A stretch of 64,000 nucleotides of DNA, from positions 32,778-96,777 of the forward strand of contig NZ_SMAR01000013.1 of the NCBI RefSeq assembly GCF_004342225.1. The letters run 5' to 3'. Both the position numbers and the translations under genes were made by a program. Source of the stretch: Martelella mediterranea (GTDB taxonomy: Bacteria; Pseudomonadota; Alphaproteobacteria; Rhizobiales; Rhizobiaceae). This document shows, piece after piece, positions 17,833-26,381 of this stretch; within the stretch, counting starts at the first letter, position 1; every line of letters begins with the position of its first letter. The notes beneath the pieces were generated by a model. It did not search any database. It had not been told where the DNA came from and saw only the letters and a list, made by a program, of their open reading frames with translations.

Positions 17833-19497
17833 ATGTATCGCTATGATGAATTTGACCATGATTTCGTTGCCCAGCGGGTTGACCAGTTTACCGATCAGGT
17901 CGAAAGGCGGCTCTCCGGTGAAATCACGGAAGATCAGTTCAAGCCGCTTCGGCTGATGAATGGTGTTTACCTTCAGCTTCACGCCTATATGCTGCGTATC
18001 GCGGTGCCCTATGGGACAATGAATTCTGCCCAGATGCGAAAGCTCGCGCACATCGCCCGCACCTATGACCGGGGATATGGTCACTTTACAACCCGGCAGA
18101 ATATCCAGTTTAACTGGCCGCGGCTCGCCGACATTCCGGCGATACTACGTGAGTTGGCTACGGTGGAAATGCACGCGATCCAGACGTCTGGAAACTGCAT
18201 TCGGAATGTAACGGCTGACCATTTTTCGGGTGCAGCTGCTGATGAAGTCGCCGACCCGCGTCCCTATGCCGAAATTCTGCGGCAGTGGTCGTCATTGCAC
18301 CCTGAATTTTCGTTCCTGCCGCGAAAGTTCAAAATATCTGTCACCGGTGCAGAGAAAGACAGGGCCGCAATTCAGGTGCATGATATCGGCCTTCATCTGA
18401 AGCGAAATGACGCCGGGGATCTGGGATTTGCTGTCTATATCGGAGGCGGGCAGGGCAGAACGCCGATGATCGCCAAAAAGGTGCGCGATTTCCTGCCTGA
18501 ACAGGACTTGCTTGCCTATACGACAGCGATCTTGCGCGTCTATAATCTCCATGGCCGTCGTGACAACAAGTATAAGGCACGCATCAAGATACTGGTACAC
18601 GAAACCGGCCTTGATGTGCTCAAGGCCCAGATTGAACATGAGTTCGAGGCACTCAGAGATACCGAACTCAAGCTTCCGGACTCCGATATCGCGGCAATAT
18701 CTGACTATTTTGCGGTCCCCAGTCTGCCAATATGCGCAGCGGATGAAAGTGCGACGGAATTGCGAGATGAGAGCGGTTACGAGGAGTGGCTTTCCCGCAA
18801 TACGGCTCCGCACAAGCGAAACGATTATGCGATGGTGACAATTTCGCTCAAGCCGATTGGCGGCATCCCCGGCGATGCGACAGACAAGCAGATGGAAGCC
18901 GTCGCCGATATCGCAGAGTGCTTCGCCTTTGACGAAATCCGGGTCAGCCATGAGCAGAACCTTGTCCTGCCACATGTTGCGCGCGCCGAGTTGCCTGAAG
19001 TCTACCGGGCTCTCAAGGACGCCGGGCTTGAAACCGGTAATGCCGGTCTGATCACGGATATTATTGCCTGTCCCGGACTGGACTATTGCGCGCTTGCCAA
19101 TGCCCGCTCGATCCCGGTCGCTCAGTCTTTGTCTGCGCGCTTCGGCAACCCGGAACGGCAGGCAGAGATCGGCGAACTCGAGATCAAGATTTCAGGGTGC
19201 ATCAATGCCTGTGGCCATCACCATGTCGGCCATATCGGGCTTTTGGGGGTAGAGAAAAAGGGGGCCGAACTCTATCAGATCACGCTCGGCGGTTCGGCGG
19301 ATGAAAACACCTCGATTGGCGAGATTGTTGGACGAGGCTTCGAGCCAGAAAAAGTGACCGATGCCGTCGAGACGATTGTTGATACGTACCTGCGGCTGAG
19401 AAACAGTTCCGATGAAACATTCATCAATGCATATCGGCGTCTGGGGGCGCAGCCGTTCAAGGATGCGCTCTACCCCGAAAAATCCAAAGCGGCATAA
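17833..19497 (+). CDS. cysI: Sulfite (or nitrite) reductase hemoprotein
   Basis: This 554-residue enzyme holds siroheme and a 4Fe-4S cluster and reduces sulfite to sulfide with six electrons. The four cluster cysteines are visible: Cys413 and Cys419 in IACPGLDYCALA, and Cys456 and Cys460 in GCINACGHHHVGHIG. The ferrite/siroheme half-domains include GYGHFTTRQNIQFNWPRL and SGNCIRNVTADH. Homologues are annotated as either nitrite or sulfite reductases. The cysG, DUF2849 and DUF934 neighbours and the ferredoxin reductase downstream favour assimilatory sulfite reduction. No cysH gene is adjacent, so sulfate activation genes must be elsewhere. Confidence 0.93.
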   Translation: MYRYDEFDHDFVAQRVDQFTDQVERRLSGEITEDQFKPLRLMNGVYLQLHAYMLRIAVPYGTMNSAQMRKLAHIARTYDRGYGHFTTRQNIQFNWPRLADIPAILRELATVEMHAIQTSGNCIRNVTADHFSGAAADEVADPRPYAEILRQWSSLHPEFSFLPRKFKISVTGAEKDRAAIQVHDIGLHLKRNDAGDLGFAVYIGGGQGRTPMIAKKVRDFLPEQDLLAYTTAILRVYNLHGRRDNKYKARIKILVHETGLDVLKAQIEHEFEALRDTELKLPDSDIAAISDYFAVPSLPICAADESATELRDESGYEEWLSRNTAPHKRNDYAMVTISLKPIGGIPGDATDKQMEAVADIAECFAFDEIRVSHEQNLVLPHVARAELPEVYRALKDAGLETGNAGLITDIIACPGLDYCALANARSIPVAQSLSARFGNPERQAEIGELEIKISGCINACGHHHVGHIGLLGVEKKGAELYQITLGGSADENTSIGEIVGRGFEPEKVTDAVETIVDTYLRLRNSSDETFINAYRRLGAQPFKDALYPEKSKAA

Positions 19498-19510
19498 GGA
19501 GGCCAGAGCT

Positions 19511-20014
19511 TTGACCACAATCTGGCGTGAAACCGGCTTTGTTGAAAACGATCCGTGGGTCATCGAAACCGATGACCGTATAGCAGGCGAGGGCGAGCGT
19601 GTACTGGTTCCGCTCAACGATATCGCAGAAACCGGCGAAACCGGTAATGAAGGCCTAGGCATTTTGCTTACACCGGATGATGACCCGGAAGCATTAAGAC
19701 CTTACCTTGAGCGTATTGATCTGATCGCGCTGACTTTTCCGGCCTTCAGTGATGGGCGTGCCTTCTCTCAGTCGACATATATACGCGACCGCCTTGGTTA
19801 TACTGGCGAGCTCCGTGCGGTTGGCGATGTTCTGATTGATCCTTTGGTCTTTATGCTGCGTTGTGGGATTTCCAGCTTCGCTATTGAGAACGAGACTGCG
19901 ATCAGGCGTTTGAGGGAAGGGCGGTTGCCAGAGGTGAACCGATACTATCAGCCTGCGACCCGGAAAACCCCATCTGCCGGTCGCTATAGCTGGCGTCATG
20001 CTGCAAAAATATGA
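19511..20014 (+). CDS. DUF934 protein of the sulfite-reductase cluster (TTG start)
   Basis: This 167-residue DUF934 protein has an N-terminal TIWRETGFVENDPW and the core segment LIALTFPAFSDGRAFSQSTY, then GELRAVGDVLIDPLVFMLRC. The family is conserved beside cysI in alpha- and some gamma/betaproteobacteria and is called a probable oxidoreductase, but no reaction is proven. The start is a TTG at 19511 with a near-ideal Shine-Dalgarno AAGGAGG at 19496-19502, 8 nt upstream. That spacing settles the start despite the rare codon. It overlaps nothing and is 13 bp after cysI, so it should be in the same operon. Confidence 0.87.
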   Translation: MTTIWRETGFVENDPWVIETDDRIAGEGERVLVPLNDIAETGETGNEGLGILLTPDDDPEALRPYLERIDLIALTFPAFSDGRAFSQSTYIRDRLGYTGELRAVGDVLIDPLVFMLRCGISSFAIENETAIRRLREGRLPEVNRYYQPATRKTPSAGRYSWRHAAKI

Positions 20015-20136
20015 CTTTATGCCCCAAGTTTTATGATCGTACTTTGCATTCTGTCTCTCACGGTAGTATTGAACGCTGGAATTTAGATAAGGCGGTCATC
20101 CCACCGCTAAACGATGAAAACAGGACGACAATCCGC

Positions 20137-20949
20137 ATGAACGTGCAAGCCAAGACCGCGGAATTTGCAGAGACGCTGCCCGCAGGCGTCTACGCTGAAA
20201 AGGTGCTCAGCGTGAATCACTACACGGACCGCCTGTTTCGTTTTTCGATGACGCGGCCAGCAGGGTTTCGTTTTCGCTCCGGTGAATTCGCAATGATCGG
20301 CCTGATGGTTGAAGGCAAGCCGGTTTACCGTGCTTATTCGATTGCAAGCCCCTCATGGGCTGACGAACTGGAGTTCTTTTCGATCAAGGTGCCCAATGGC
20401 CCTTTGACGCAGCATTTGCAGAAAATTGAAACTGGTGACACCGTCTTGATGCGCAAGAAACCGACCGGAACACTGGTTCTGGACGCGCTGACGCCGGGGA
20501 AGCGCCTTTATATGTTTTCGACGGGCACAGGCATTGCTCCGTTTGCAAGTCTGATCCGTGATCCGGAAACGTATGAAAAGTTTGATGAAGTGATCCTGAC
20601 ACATACCTGCCGGGAGGTTGCCGAGCTTCAGTATGGCTTCGATCTGGTCAGCGAAATCCGCAATGACGAGCTATTGAGCGAGTTCGTTGGCGATAAGCTT
20701 ACGCATTACGCAACTGTTACACGCGAACCGTTCGAGCGCAGCGGTCGTATCACCGATCTGATTGCCAGTGGCAAACTGTTCAGCGATCTTGGAGTGCCGC
20801 CGCTGGATCCGGTAACAGATCGCGGTATGATCTGTGGTTCGACCGAGATGCTGAAGGATACAAAGGCGCTGCTTGAACAGGCCGGAATGACAGAAGGCGC
20901 GAACAATAAGCCGTCCGAATTCGTAATCGAACGTGCGTTTGTGGGCTGA
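20137..20949 (+). CDS. fpr: Ferredoxin--NADP(+) reductase
   Basis: This 270-residue FAD enzyme moves electrons between NADPH and ferredoxin or flavodoxin. The FAD-binding segment YRAYSIASPSW and the NADP-binding GTGIAPFASLIRDPETY are both clear, and the C-terminus FVIERAFVG is typical of bacterial subclass I reductases. I chose the ATG at 20137 (MNVQAKTAEFAETLPAG) with AGGA 11 nt upstream; the longer frame has no family signal. It follows DUF934 after 122 bp and may have its own promoter. It could supply reducing power to the sulfite reductase. A strong two-way terminator follows. Confidence 0.94.
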   Translation: MNVQAKTAEFAETLPAGVYAEKVLSVNHYTDRLFRFSMTRPAGFRFRSGEFAMIGLMVEGKPVYRAYSIASPSWADELEFFSIKVPNGPLTQHLQKIETGDTVLMRKKPTGTLVLDALTPGKRLYMFSTGTGIAPFASLIRDPETYEKFDEVILTHTCREVAELQYGFDLVSEIRNDELLSEFVGDKLTHYATVTREPFERSGRITDLIASGKLFSDLGVPPLDPVTDRGMICGSTEMLKDTKALLEQAGMTEGANNKPSEFVIERAFVG

Positions 20950-20970
20950 ATTATTCCGACAATAAGATAA

Positions 20971-21002
20971 TGAAAAAGGGGAGCACAGGCTCCCCTTTTT
21001 CA
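20971..21002. terminator. Bidirectional intrinsic terminator between fpr and the ABC permease
   Basis: A stem of AAAAAGGGGAGC (973-984 within 20973-20984) and GCTCCCCTTTTT (20989-21000) encloses the loop ACAG. A-runs and T-runs flank both sides, so it can end transcription of the convergent fpr and macB-like genes. Confidence 0.92.
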
Positions 21003-21030
21003 TGCTCAGTGAATGCTGTCGCTGCCTTGG

Positions 21031-22236
21031 TTATTCATGTCTGAGGGCATCAATCGGTTGCAGCCGCGAAGCGCGCCGGGCAGGGAAATAACCGAAGACA
21101 ATGCCAATCAGGGCGGAGACAAGAAATGCCACGATGATGAGGTATGGATTGGGTGCAAAAGGGACACCAAGATACTGAACACCGGCATATCCGACGCCCA
21201 GGCCGAGAGCGATACCGCCAATCCCGCCGAGCACCGAAAGAACGACGGCTTCGACCAGAAACTGCATGAGGACTTGCCGCCGGAAAGCACCAATCGCCAG
21301 CCGAAGACCGATTTCACGCGTTCGCTCGGTCACCGACACCAGCATGATGTTCATGATACCAATGCCACCGACGATCAGGCTGACTACAGCCACCGCGCCG
21401 AGAAGGCCCGCCAAAAGCCGTGTAGTGCCGTCCATTGTGTCCGCAATCTGCGTCATGTCGTTCACCACGAAGTCGCTGTCGCGACCGGAGGCGAGATTGC
21501 GCCGCTCACGCAGTAATGCTGACACGTCCTTCTCAACCTGTGCCTTTGAGGCGGTATCGCGTGCGGAAAGTATGATGCTGTCGATATAGCTTTCGCCGCC
21601 AACACGCCGCTGGAACGTTTTGATCGGCATTAGGACAATATCGTCCCGGTCCTGCCCCATGCCGCTTTCGCCACGGGCGCCCAGAACGCCGACAACATTG
21701 CAGGCGATATTTCCGACACGGATCGACTGCCCGACAGGCTCTGCTTCACCAAACAGCGCATTGGAGACCGTATTGCCGAGAATGCAGGCTGTTTCCCTTC
21801 CCTCATTTTCGGCGTCAGAAAAAGCGCGGCCTGATATGATGCGCCAGTCCTGAGCATCGAGATAGGAATTGGTCGATCCAACCACCGTGGTTTTTCTGTT
21901 CTGCCCACCGGAAACTACCGTAACACTGGCCGTATTTTGCGGCGCGACAGCGCGCAGACCGGCGATCTGGTTGCGGATGGCGGCAACGTCACTTTCCGAA
22001 AAGCCTTTTGCCGCTTCTGCCGGGCCACCGGGGCTGCGCTGACCGGGCCGGATAAACAACAGATCTGTTCCCAATTCGGATACTTCGGTTTTTACCTGTT
22101 GACTTGTACCCTCGGCGATTGTTGCCATTGCGATCACAGCCGATACGCCGATCACAACGCCCATAACCGTCAGAAAAGATCTCAGAAAGTTCTTGCGAAC
22201 GGCCCGCAGCGCTAGCTTTACAGTTTCAAGAAACAT
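21031..22236 (-). CDS. MacB-like ABC transporter permease
   Basis: This 401-residue membrane protein has the FtsX/MacB layout: one membrane segment near the N-terminus (SFLTVMGVVIGVSAVIAMA), a large periplasmic region of about 220 residues, and three C-terminal segments (LLGAVAVVSLIVGGIGIMNI, VVLSVLGGIGGIALGLGVGY and a last one before FGYFPARRASRLQPIDALRHE). That ending is typical of the family. The ATPase is encoded separately, not fused as in E. coli MacB. The start at 22236 overlaps the ATPase gene by 11 bp and begins with the usual amphipathic MFLETVKLALRAVRKNFLRS. The substrate is unknown; macrolides, lipids or siderophores are possible. Confidence 0.88.
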   Translation of the reverse strand: MFLETVKLALRAVRKNFLRSFLTVMGVVIGVSAVIAMATIAEGTSQQVKTEVSELGTDLLFIRPGQRSPGGPAEAAKGFSESDVAAIRNQIAGLRAVAPQNTASVTVVSGGQNRKTTVVGSTNSYLDAQDWRIISGRAFSDAENEGRETACILGNTVSNALFGEAEPVGQSIRVGNIACNVVGVLGARGESGMGQDRDDIVLMPIKTFQRRVGGESYIDSIILSARDTASKAQVEKDVSALLRERRNLASGRDSDFVVNDMTQIADTMDGTTRLLAGLLGAVAVVSLIVGGIGIMNIMLVSVTERTREIGLRLAIGAFRRQVLMQFLVEAVVLSVLGGIGGIALGLGVGYAGVQYLGVPFAPNPYLIIVAFLVSALIGIVFGYFPARRASRLQPIDALRHE

Positions 22237-22948
22237 GGCTTGTCTCCCTGGCCGCACGGGTGCGCAGGTCGCTTTCAAGGTGGCCATCAAGGAAGCGGAT
22301 CGTCCGGTCAGCATAGGCCGCGACCATATCATCATGGGTGACGACGATCACTGTAATGCCGTTGGAGCGGTTCAGGCCGGTGATCAGGTCCATCACGGAT
22401 TCGCTGGTGCGTGTATCAAGATTACCGGTTGGCTCATCAGCCAGCAGCACGCCGGGCTTTGTAACAATCGCCCTTGCAATTGCGACGCGCTGCTGCTGGC
22501 CGCCGGAGAGCGATTGGGCACTGTAATGCATACGGTCAGCGAGACCGACCTGGATGAGCGCCTGTTCGGCAAGCTCCCGGCGTTGTCTGCGCTTAATGCC
22601 ACGATAAATGAGCGGTAGCTCAACATTATCGAGCGCGGAGGTGCGCGGCAAAAGATTAAAACCCTGAAACACGAAGCCCAGAAGATATCGCCGGAGAAGG
22701 GTGAGCTTGGAGGAGGGGAGTTCACCTGTCGGCACACCCTGGAACAGGTATTCGCCGCTGGACGGCGCATCAAGCCAACCCATGATATTCATCGCGGTGG
22801 ATTTGCCCGAGCCGGAAGGGCCGCGAATGGCAACGAATTCACCGGCTTCAATCTCAAAATTTACACCGGCAAGCGCATCCACGGTCGCTTCGCCGCTGCC
22901 ATATGTCTTGAAGACATCTTTAAACGCAATGAGCGGAGCGTTATTCAT
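22226..22948 (-). CDS. MacB/LolD-type ABC transporter ATP-binding protein
   Basis: The 240-residue ATPase has Walker A GPSGSGKST, the Q-loop region GFVFQGFNLLPRTSALDNVE, the signature LSGGQQQRVAIARAIV and Walker B LLADEPTGNLDTRTSE. It belongs to the MacB/LolD/FtsE branch that works mechanically with FtsX-like permeases. I chose the ATG at 22948 because AGGGGG lies 8 nt upstream; a GTG at 22954 would be only 2 nt away from it. It is the middle gene of an adaptor-ATPase-permease operon. Confidence 0.92.
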   Translation of the reverse strand: MNNAPLIAFKDVFKTYGSGEATVDALAGVNFEIEAGEFVAIRGPSGSGKSTAMNIMGWLDAPSSGEYLFQGVPTGELPSSKLTLLRRYLLGFVFQGFNLLPRTSALDNVELPLIYRGIKRRQRRELAEQALIQVGLADRMHYSAQSLSGGQQQRVAIARAIVTKPGVLLADEPTGNLDTRTSESVMDLITGLNRSNGITVIVVTHDDMVAAYADRTIRFLDGHLESDLRTRAARETSHVS

Positions 22949-22963
22949 GGACACATCCCCCTG

Positions 22964-24238
22964 TTAGCCGGCAGTGCCGGTAATCAGTCTGTCACCAACC
23001 CTGAGATCGCCCTCGACCACCTGTGTGTAGCGTCCGTCTGTTGCCCCTGTGACAATTTCGACAGGTTGGGCCTCACCATTGCGCATGAGCCAGACTGTTC
23101 TTCCCTTGCCGGGGCCTGAGCTTTGACCGGCCTTGGGCTGATTGCTTTCTGGTGACAGCTGGAAACGCAAGGCGGAATTTGGCACCAGAAGTGCGTTTTC
23201 CACGTCGTCAGCGACGATTTCAGCCGTTGCGGTCATACCCTGACGCAGAAGCAGGTCTTCATTATCGACGCCCAGCACCGCCTTGTATGTAACCACGTCA
23301 TTGTTAATCTCAGAAGCATAACGGATGGATTTGATCTCGGCCGGAAAGCTCATATCCGGAAACGCCTCAACGGTGAAGCTGGCGGTCTGCCCGACCTTAA
23401 CCCGGCCAACGTCGGCTTCATCGACATCAACACGCAACTCCATCTGTTTCAAGTTGCCCGCGATCACGAACAGTGTCGGGGCTTCCAGCGATGCGGCCAC
23501 TGTCTGACCAACATCGACATTGCGCTCGAGAACCACACCATCAATCGGGGACCGGATTTCCGCTTTCGTCAAGCGCAGCTGGGCGCGCTCCAGATCGCTT
23601 CGCGCAACGGATAATTGCGCTTCGGCACTATCTTTGGCGGCCTGCATCGCTTTCAGCTTGAACTCGGCATCCTCAAGATCCTGTCGCGGTGCGACATCGC
23701 GCTCCACAAGCTTTCCTGTGCGCTCCATATCAGCCTTTGCGGCCTCAAGATCCGAGCTGCTGGCCGCTATATCGGCCTGAGCGGCGGAAACGCGGGCGCG
23801 GGCACTTTGGATATCGGCTTCAAGTTCGTCTGTTTCAAGCTGAAGCAGCACATCTCCGGCGCTGATAGTGTCGTTAAAATCCGCGTAGACATCGCGTACA
23901 GTACCGGAAAGCTCACTGGAGATATCAACCTGATCGGTCGGTTCAATGGAACCGGTCGCCGTGACTGTAACCGTCATGCTGCCGCGAATCACGTCTTCGG
24001 TTGCGTATTGCTGTGCTGGACTGCCGACGGCCAGATCGGCAGGCCAGAACCGATAGCCGGCAAAAATGATAAAGCCCGCCACAACAACCACCAACAACCA
24101 GCGCCAGGGAAAATTCACTGGTTTGCGCGGCGGCTTGTTATTGCCCAGAATCGCATTGATATCGGGCATTTGCGGAGCAGGGCGCTGCGCTCCCTCTTCG
24201 CCAATACCTTTATTATGGCTGTCCGAATTCGTGGACAT
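22964..24238 (-). CDS. MacA-like periplasmic adaptor (membrane fusion protein)
   Basis: This 424-residue adaptor has a cytoplasmic N-terminal tail, a membrane anchor near residues 45-62 (WRWLLVVVVAGFIIFAGY), a barrel-sandwich half starting around SIEPTDQVDISSELSGTV, a coiled-coil hairpin (about 130-215, rich in Ala/Glu/Lys), and returning lipoyl and beta-barrel domains. MacA-type adaptors link the ABC pump to an outer-membrane TolC channel, which is not encoded here. It is the first gene of the operon and ends 15 bp before the ATPase start. The export role is sound; the cargo is unknown. Confidence 0.88.
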   Translation of the reverse strand: MSTNSDSHNKGIGEEGAQRPAPQMPDINAILGNNKPPRKPVNFPWRWLLVVVVAGFIIFAGYRFWPADLAVGSPAQQYATEDVIRGSMTVTVTATGSIEPTDQVDISSELSGTVRDVYADFNDTISAGDVLLQLETDELEADIQSARARVSAAQADIAASSSDLEAAKADMERTGKLVERDVAPRQDLEDAEFKLKAMQAAKDSAEAQLSVARSDLERAQLRLTKAEIRSPIDGVVLERNVDVGQTVAASLEAPTLFVIAGNLKQMELRVDVDEADVGRVKVGQTASFTVEAFPDMSFPAEIKSIRYASEINNDVVTYKAVLGVDNEDLLLRQGMTATAEIVADDVENALLVPNSALRFQLSPESNQPKAGQSSGPGKGRTVWLMRNGEAQPVEIVTGATDGRYTQVVEGDLRVGDRLITGTAG

Positions 24239-24421
24239 AATCTCACAGGTCCTGTCTGAAAGAGCCTCAATAAAACTCAGCGTTGCAGAAATATGTTATT
24301 GCAATTTTACGAGAGCATGTTTTGTTTCGTTACTGGTCGTGGCATAAATCCACGCAAGATGAAAGCCGGATTCGCACCGCTGGGTGGTGCATCTCATCTG
24401 CTTTACCTGGAGGGATACATA

Positions 24422-24946
24422 ATGAAGTCGCGTCATGCAGTCGCAATCGCATTTGCCACATTATTGAGTGTCATGCCCGTTTCGAATGCGTTTTCCGCAT
24501 TGCCGGACGGTGCTAACTCTTTGAATGAGACATATCAGGACTGGCGCGTTGCTTGTGTGAGCGATGGTGAAACGGATCGCTGTTCCATGCTGCAAAATCA
24601 GGTCTCAAAGGACTCTGGTCAACGCGTGATGTCCGTTGAGCTCACAGCACCGAATGCAAATGGTCTACAGGGCATTGTACTGATGCCATTTGGTCTTGCC
24701 TTGGCCAAAGGGATTTCAATCAGCATTGACGATGCTCCAGCAGACGCGACGTTCGGTTTTTCGACCTGTGTGCCGCAAGGCTGCGTCGTGCCAGTTCAGT
24801 TCAATGCCGACATGATCGGCAAACTTAAGAATGGCGGTACACTCAAAATCAGTGGCACTGTGCTCGACAGCGGTGAAGCGATTACGATTTCTTCTTCGCT
24901 TAACGGTTTCACTGCAGCCTATAACAGACTGAATGCTCTGCGATAG
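24422..24946 (+). CDS. Secreted IalB-family protein (invasion-associated locus B)
   Basis: This 174-residue protein starts with a signal peptide (MKSRHAVAIAFATLLSVMPV, cleavage probably near residue 25). The IalB core follows: YQDWRVACVSDG, a cysteine in DRCSMLQNQ, STCVPQGCVVPVQF, and the C-terminal ISSSLNGFTAAYNRL. IalB was named for an erythrocyte-invasion locus in Bartonella, but relatives occur in many free-living Rhizobiales, so a general envelope role is likely. GGAGGG about 8 nt upstream supports the ATG at 24422. A second family member is at 42907. Confidence 0.88.
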   Translation: MKSRHAVAIAFATLLSVMPVSNAFSALPDGANSLNETYQDWRVACVSDGETDRCSMLQNQVSKDSGQRVMSVELTAPNANGLQGIVLMPFGLALAKGISISIDDAPADATFGFSTCVPQGCVVPVQFNADMIGKLKNGGTLKISGTVLDSGEAITISSSLNGFTAAYNRLNALR

Positions 24947-25247
24947 TTTCTAGACGGTTCAGAGGCAGAAGTGCTTACGTTGGTAAAACGTTCTCTGTCT
25001 CTTTAGCTGTCTTGGCCGTTCAGTTGAGTTCCATAATCTACCTTATGTGATTTTTTTGGAAATGTTGGACGATCTTGGTTTTTGTCCATGAGGTATGTGG
25101 TTATCGCTGAGCGAAATCCGCCAGCTCGAGCATCAACGAAACGCATGGATGGGCATATTGCTTCAATGCGCATGGGCAGACAGGCTGGGTGCCGTTGAGA
25201 AACCTTGTTCCTGCCTGATTGCCGGCTTGATGTCCATGCGGCTTCGA
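24947..25247. other. Intergenic stretch without a recognisable gene
   Basis: About 300 bp lie between the IalB gene and tgt, whose stops face each other. The open frames in it are short, have no Shine-Dalgarno and resemble no family I know. I see no clear intrinsic terminator, tRNA or repeat. It may hold a decayed gene. Confidence 0.4.
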
Positions 25248-26381
25248 TCAGACAGGATCTAAATCCCCTCTGGCCCATATATCCTGTGTCTCGGCCATGA
25301 AGTCTGCAAATCTGCCTTCGGCAATAGAGGCACGAATGCCCTTCATCAGATCCTGATAATAATGAAGATTATTCCATGTCAGCAGCATTCCGGCCAAGGA
25401 CTCATTGGCACGGACGAGGTGATGCAGATAGGCGCGCGAATAATCTCGTGTTGCCGGGCACTCGCTTTCTTCATCCAGAGGGCGGAGATCTTCAGCATGG
25501 CGTGCATTTCTCAGATTGACCTTGCCTCTGCGGGTGAACGCCAGTCCGTGGCGCCCTGCCCGCGTTGGCATCACGCAGTCAAACATATCAATGCCACAGG
25601 CCACTGATTTCAAAATGTCATCGGGTGTTCCGACACCCATGAGGTAACGCGGTTTTTCCTTCGGCAACACAGGTAGCGTCACGTTGAGCATGTCCAGCAT
25701 GACGGCTTGCGGTTCGCCGACTGCCAGGCCGCCGACGGCATATCCTTTGAGATCGAGTGCGGCGAGCCCTTCAGCAGAGCGCACGCGCAGATCGGGGATG
25801 TCGCCGCCCTGTACGATACCGAACATGGCCTTGCCCGGCTGTTCGCCGAAAGCCTCACGGCAACGTTCTGCCCATCTGAGCGACATTTCCATTGCGCGCT
25901 CAATTTCCTGCCGCTCCGCGGGCAACCGTACGCATTCATCGAGTTGCATCTGGATGTCAGACCCCAGAAGCCCCTGGATCTCGATTGAGCGCTCAGGGCT
26001 CATATGGTGAACGCTACCATCAATATGTGACTTGAAGGTAACGCCCTTCTTCTCGTCAATCTGGCGCAGGGCCGCAAGCGACATAACCTGAAAGCCACCG
26101 GAATCGGTAAGTATCGGATAGGGCCAGCGAATAAGCGCGTGCAGTCCGCCAAGGCGCGCCACGCGCTCTGCACCAGGGCGAAGCATCAGATGATACGTAT
26201 TGCCGAGGATGATATCGGCCCCCAGTTCCCGAACCTGATCCAGATACATGGCCTTCACGGTACCGGCAGTTCCAACCGGCATGAAAGCCGGCGTGCGAAT
26301 GACACCTCTTGGCATGGTGATTTCGCCAAGACGCGCCTTGTCACTGGTATTTTTCAGTGTGAATTGAAACTTATCGTTCAT
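25248..26381 (-). CDS. tgt: Queuine tRNA-ribosyltransferase with an eroded zinc site
   Basis: Tgt exchanges guanine 34 of GU(N) tRNAs for the queuosine precursor preQ1. The 377-residue protein keeps the catalytic parts: [13 protein letters not shown] with the substrate-binding/base-catalyst Asp, and [13 protein letters not shown] with the nucleophilic Asp. The structural zinc site is mostly lost. In E. coli Tgt the ligands are Cys302, Cys304, Cys307 and His333. The aligned residues here are Ser306, Cys308, Thr311 and Asn337 ([14 protein letters not shown] and [11 protein letters not shown]). The reading frame is otherwise intact. It is the second gene after queA, overlapping it by 4 bp. Confidence 0.95.
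   Translation of the reverse strand: MNDKFQFTLKNTSDKARLGEITMPRGVIRTPAFMPVGTAGTVKAMYLDQVRELGADIILGNTYHLMLRPGAERVARLGGLHALIRWPYPILTDSGGFQVMSLAALRQIDEKKGVTFKSHIDGSVHHMSPERSIEIQGLLGSDIQMQLDECVRLPAERQEIERAMEMSLRWAERCREAFGEQPGKAMFGIVQGGDIPDLRVRSAEGLAALDLKGYAVGGLAVGEPQAVMLDMLNVTLPVLPKEKPRYLMGVGTPDDILKSVACGIDMFDCVMPTRAGRHGLAFTRRGKVNLRNARHAEDLRPLDEESECPATRDYSRAYLHHLVRANESLAGMLLTWNNLHYYQDLMKGIRASIAEGRFADFMAETQDIWARGDLDPV

Noticed and set aside
19498..19510. Missing cysH between cysI and the DUF934 gene
   Set aside because: The gap is 13 bp with a perfect ribosome-binding site and no trace of a lost gene. As I recall, the same order without cysH occurs in Sinorhizobium, so it is not unusual.
25088..25198. 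Short plus-strand frame starting MRYVVIAERNPPAR
   Set aside because: Only 36 codons with no Shine-Dalgarno; the resemblance to any family is too slight.
25003..25278. Minus-strand open frame of 91 codons after tgt
   Set aside because: No recognisable family, no ribosome-binding site, and it overlaps the end of tgt in another frame.
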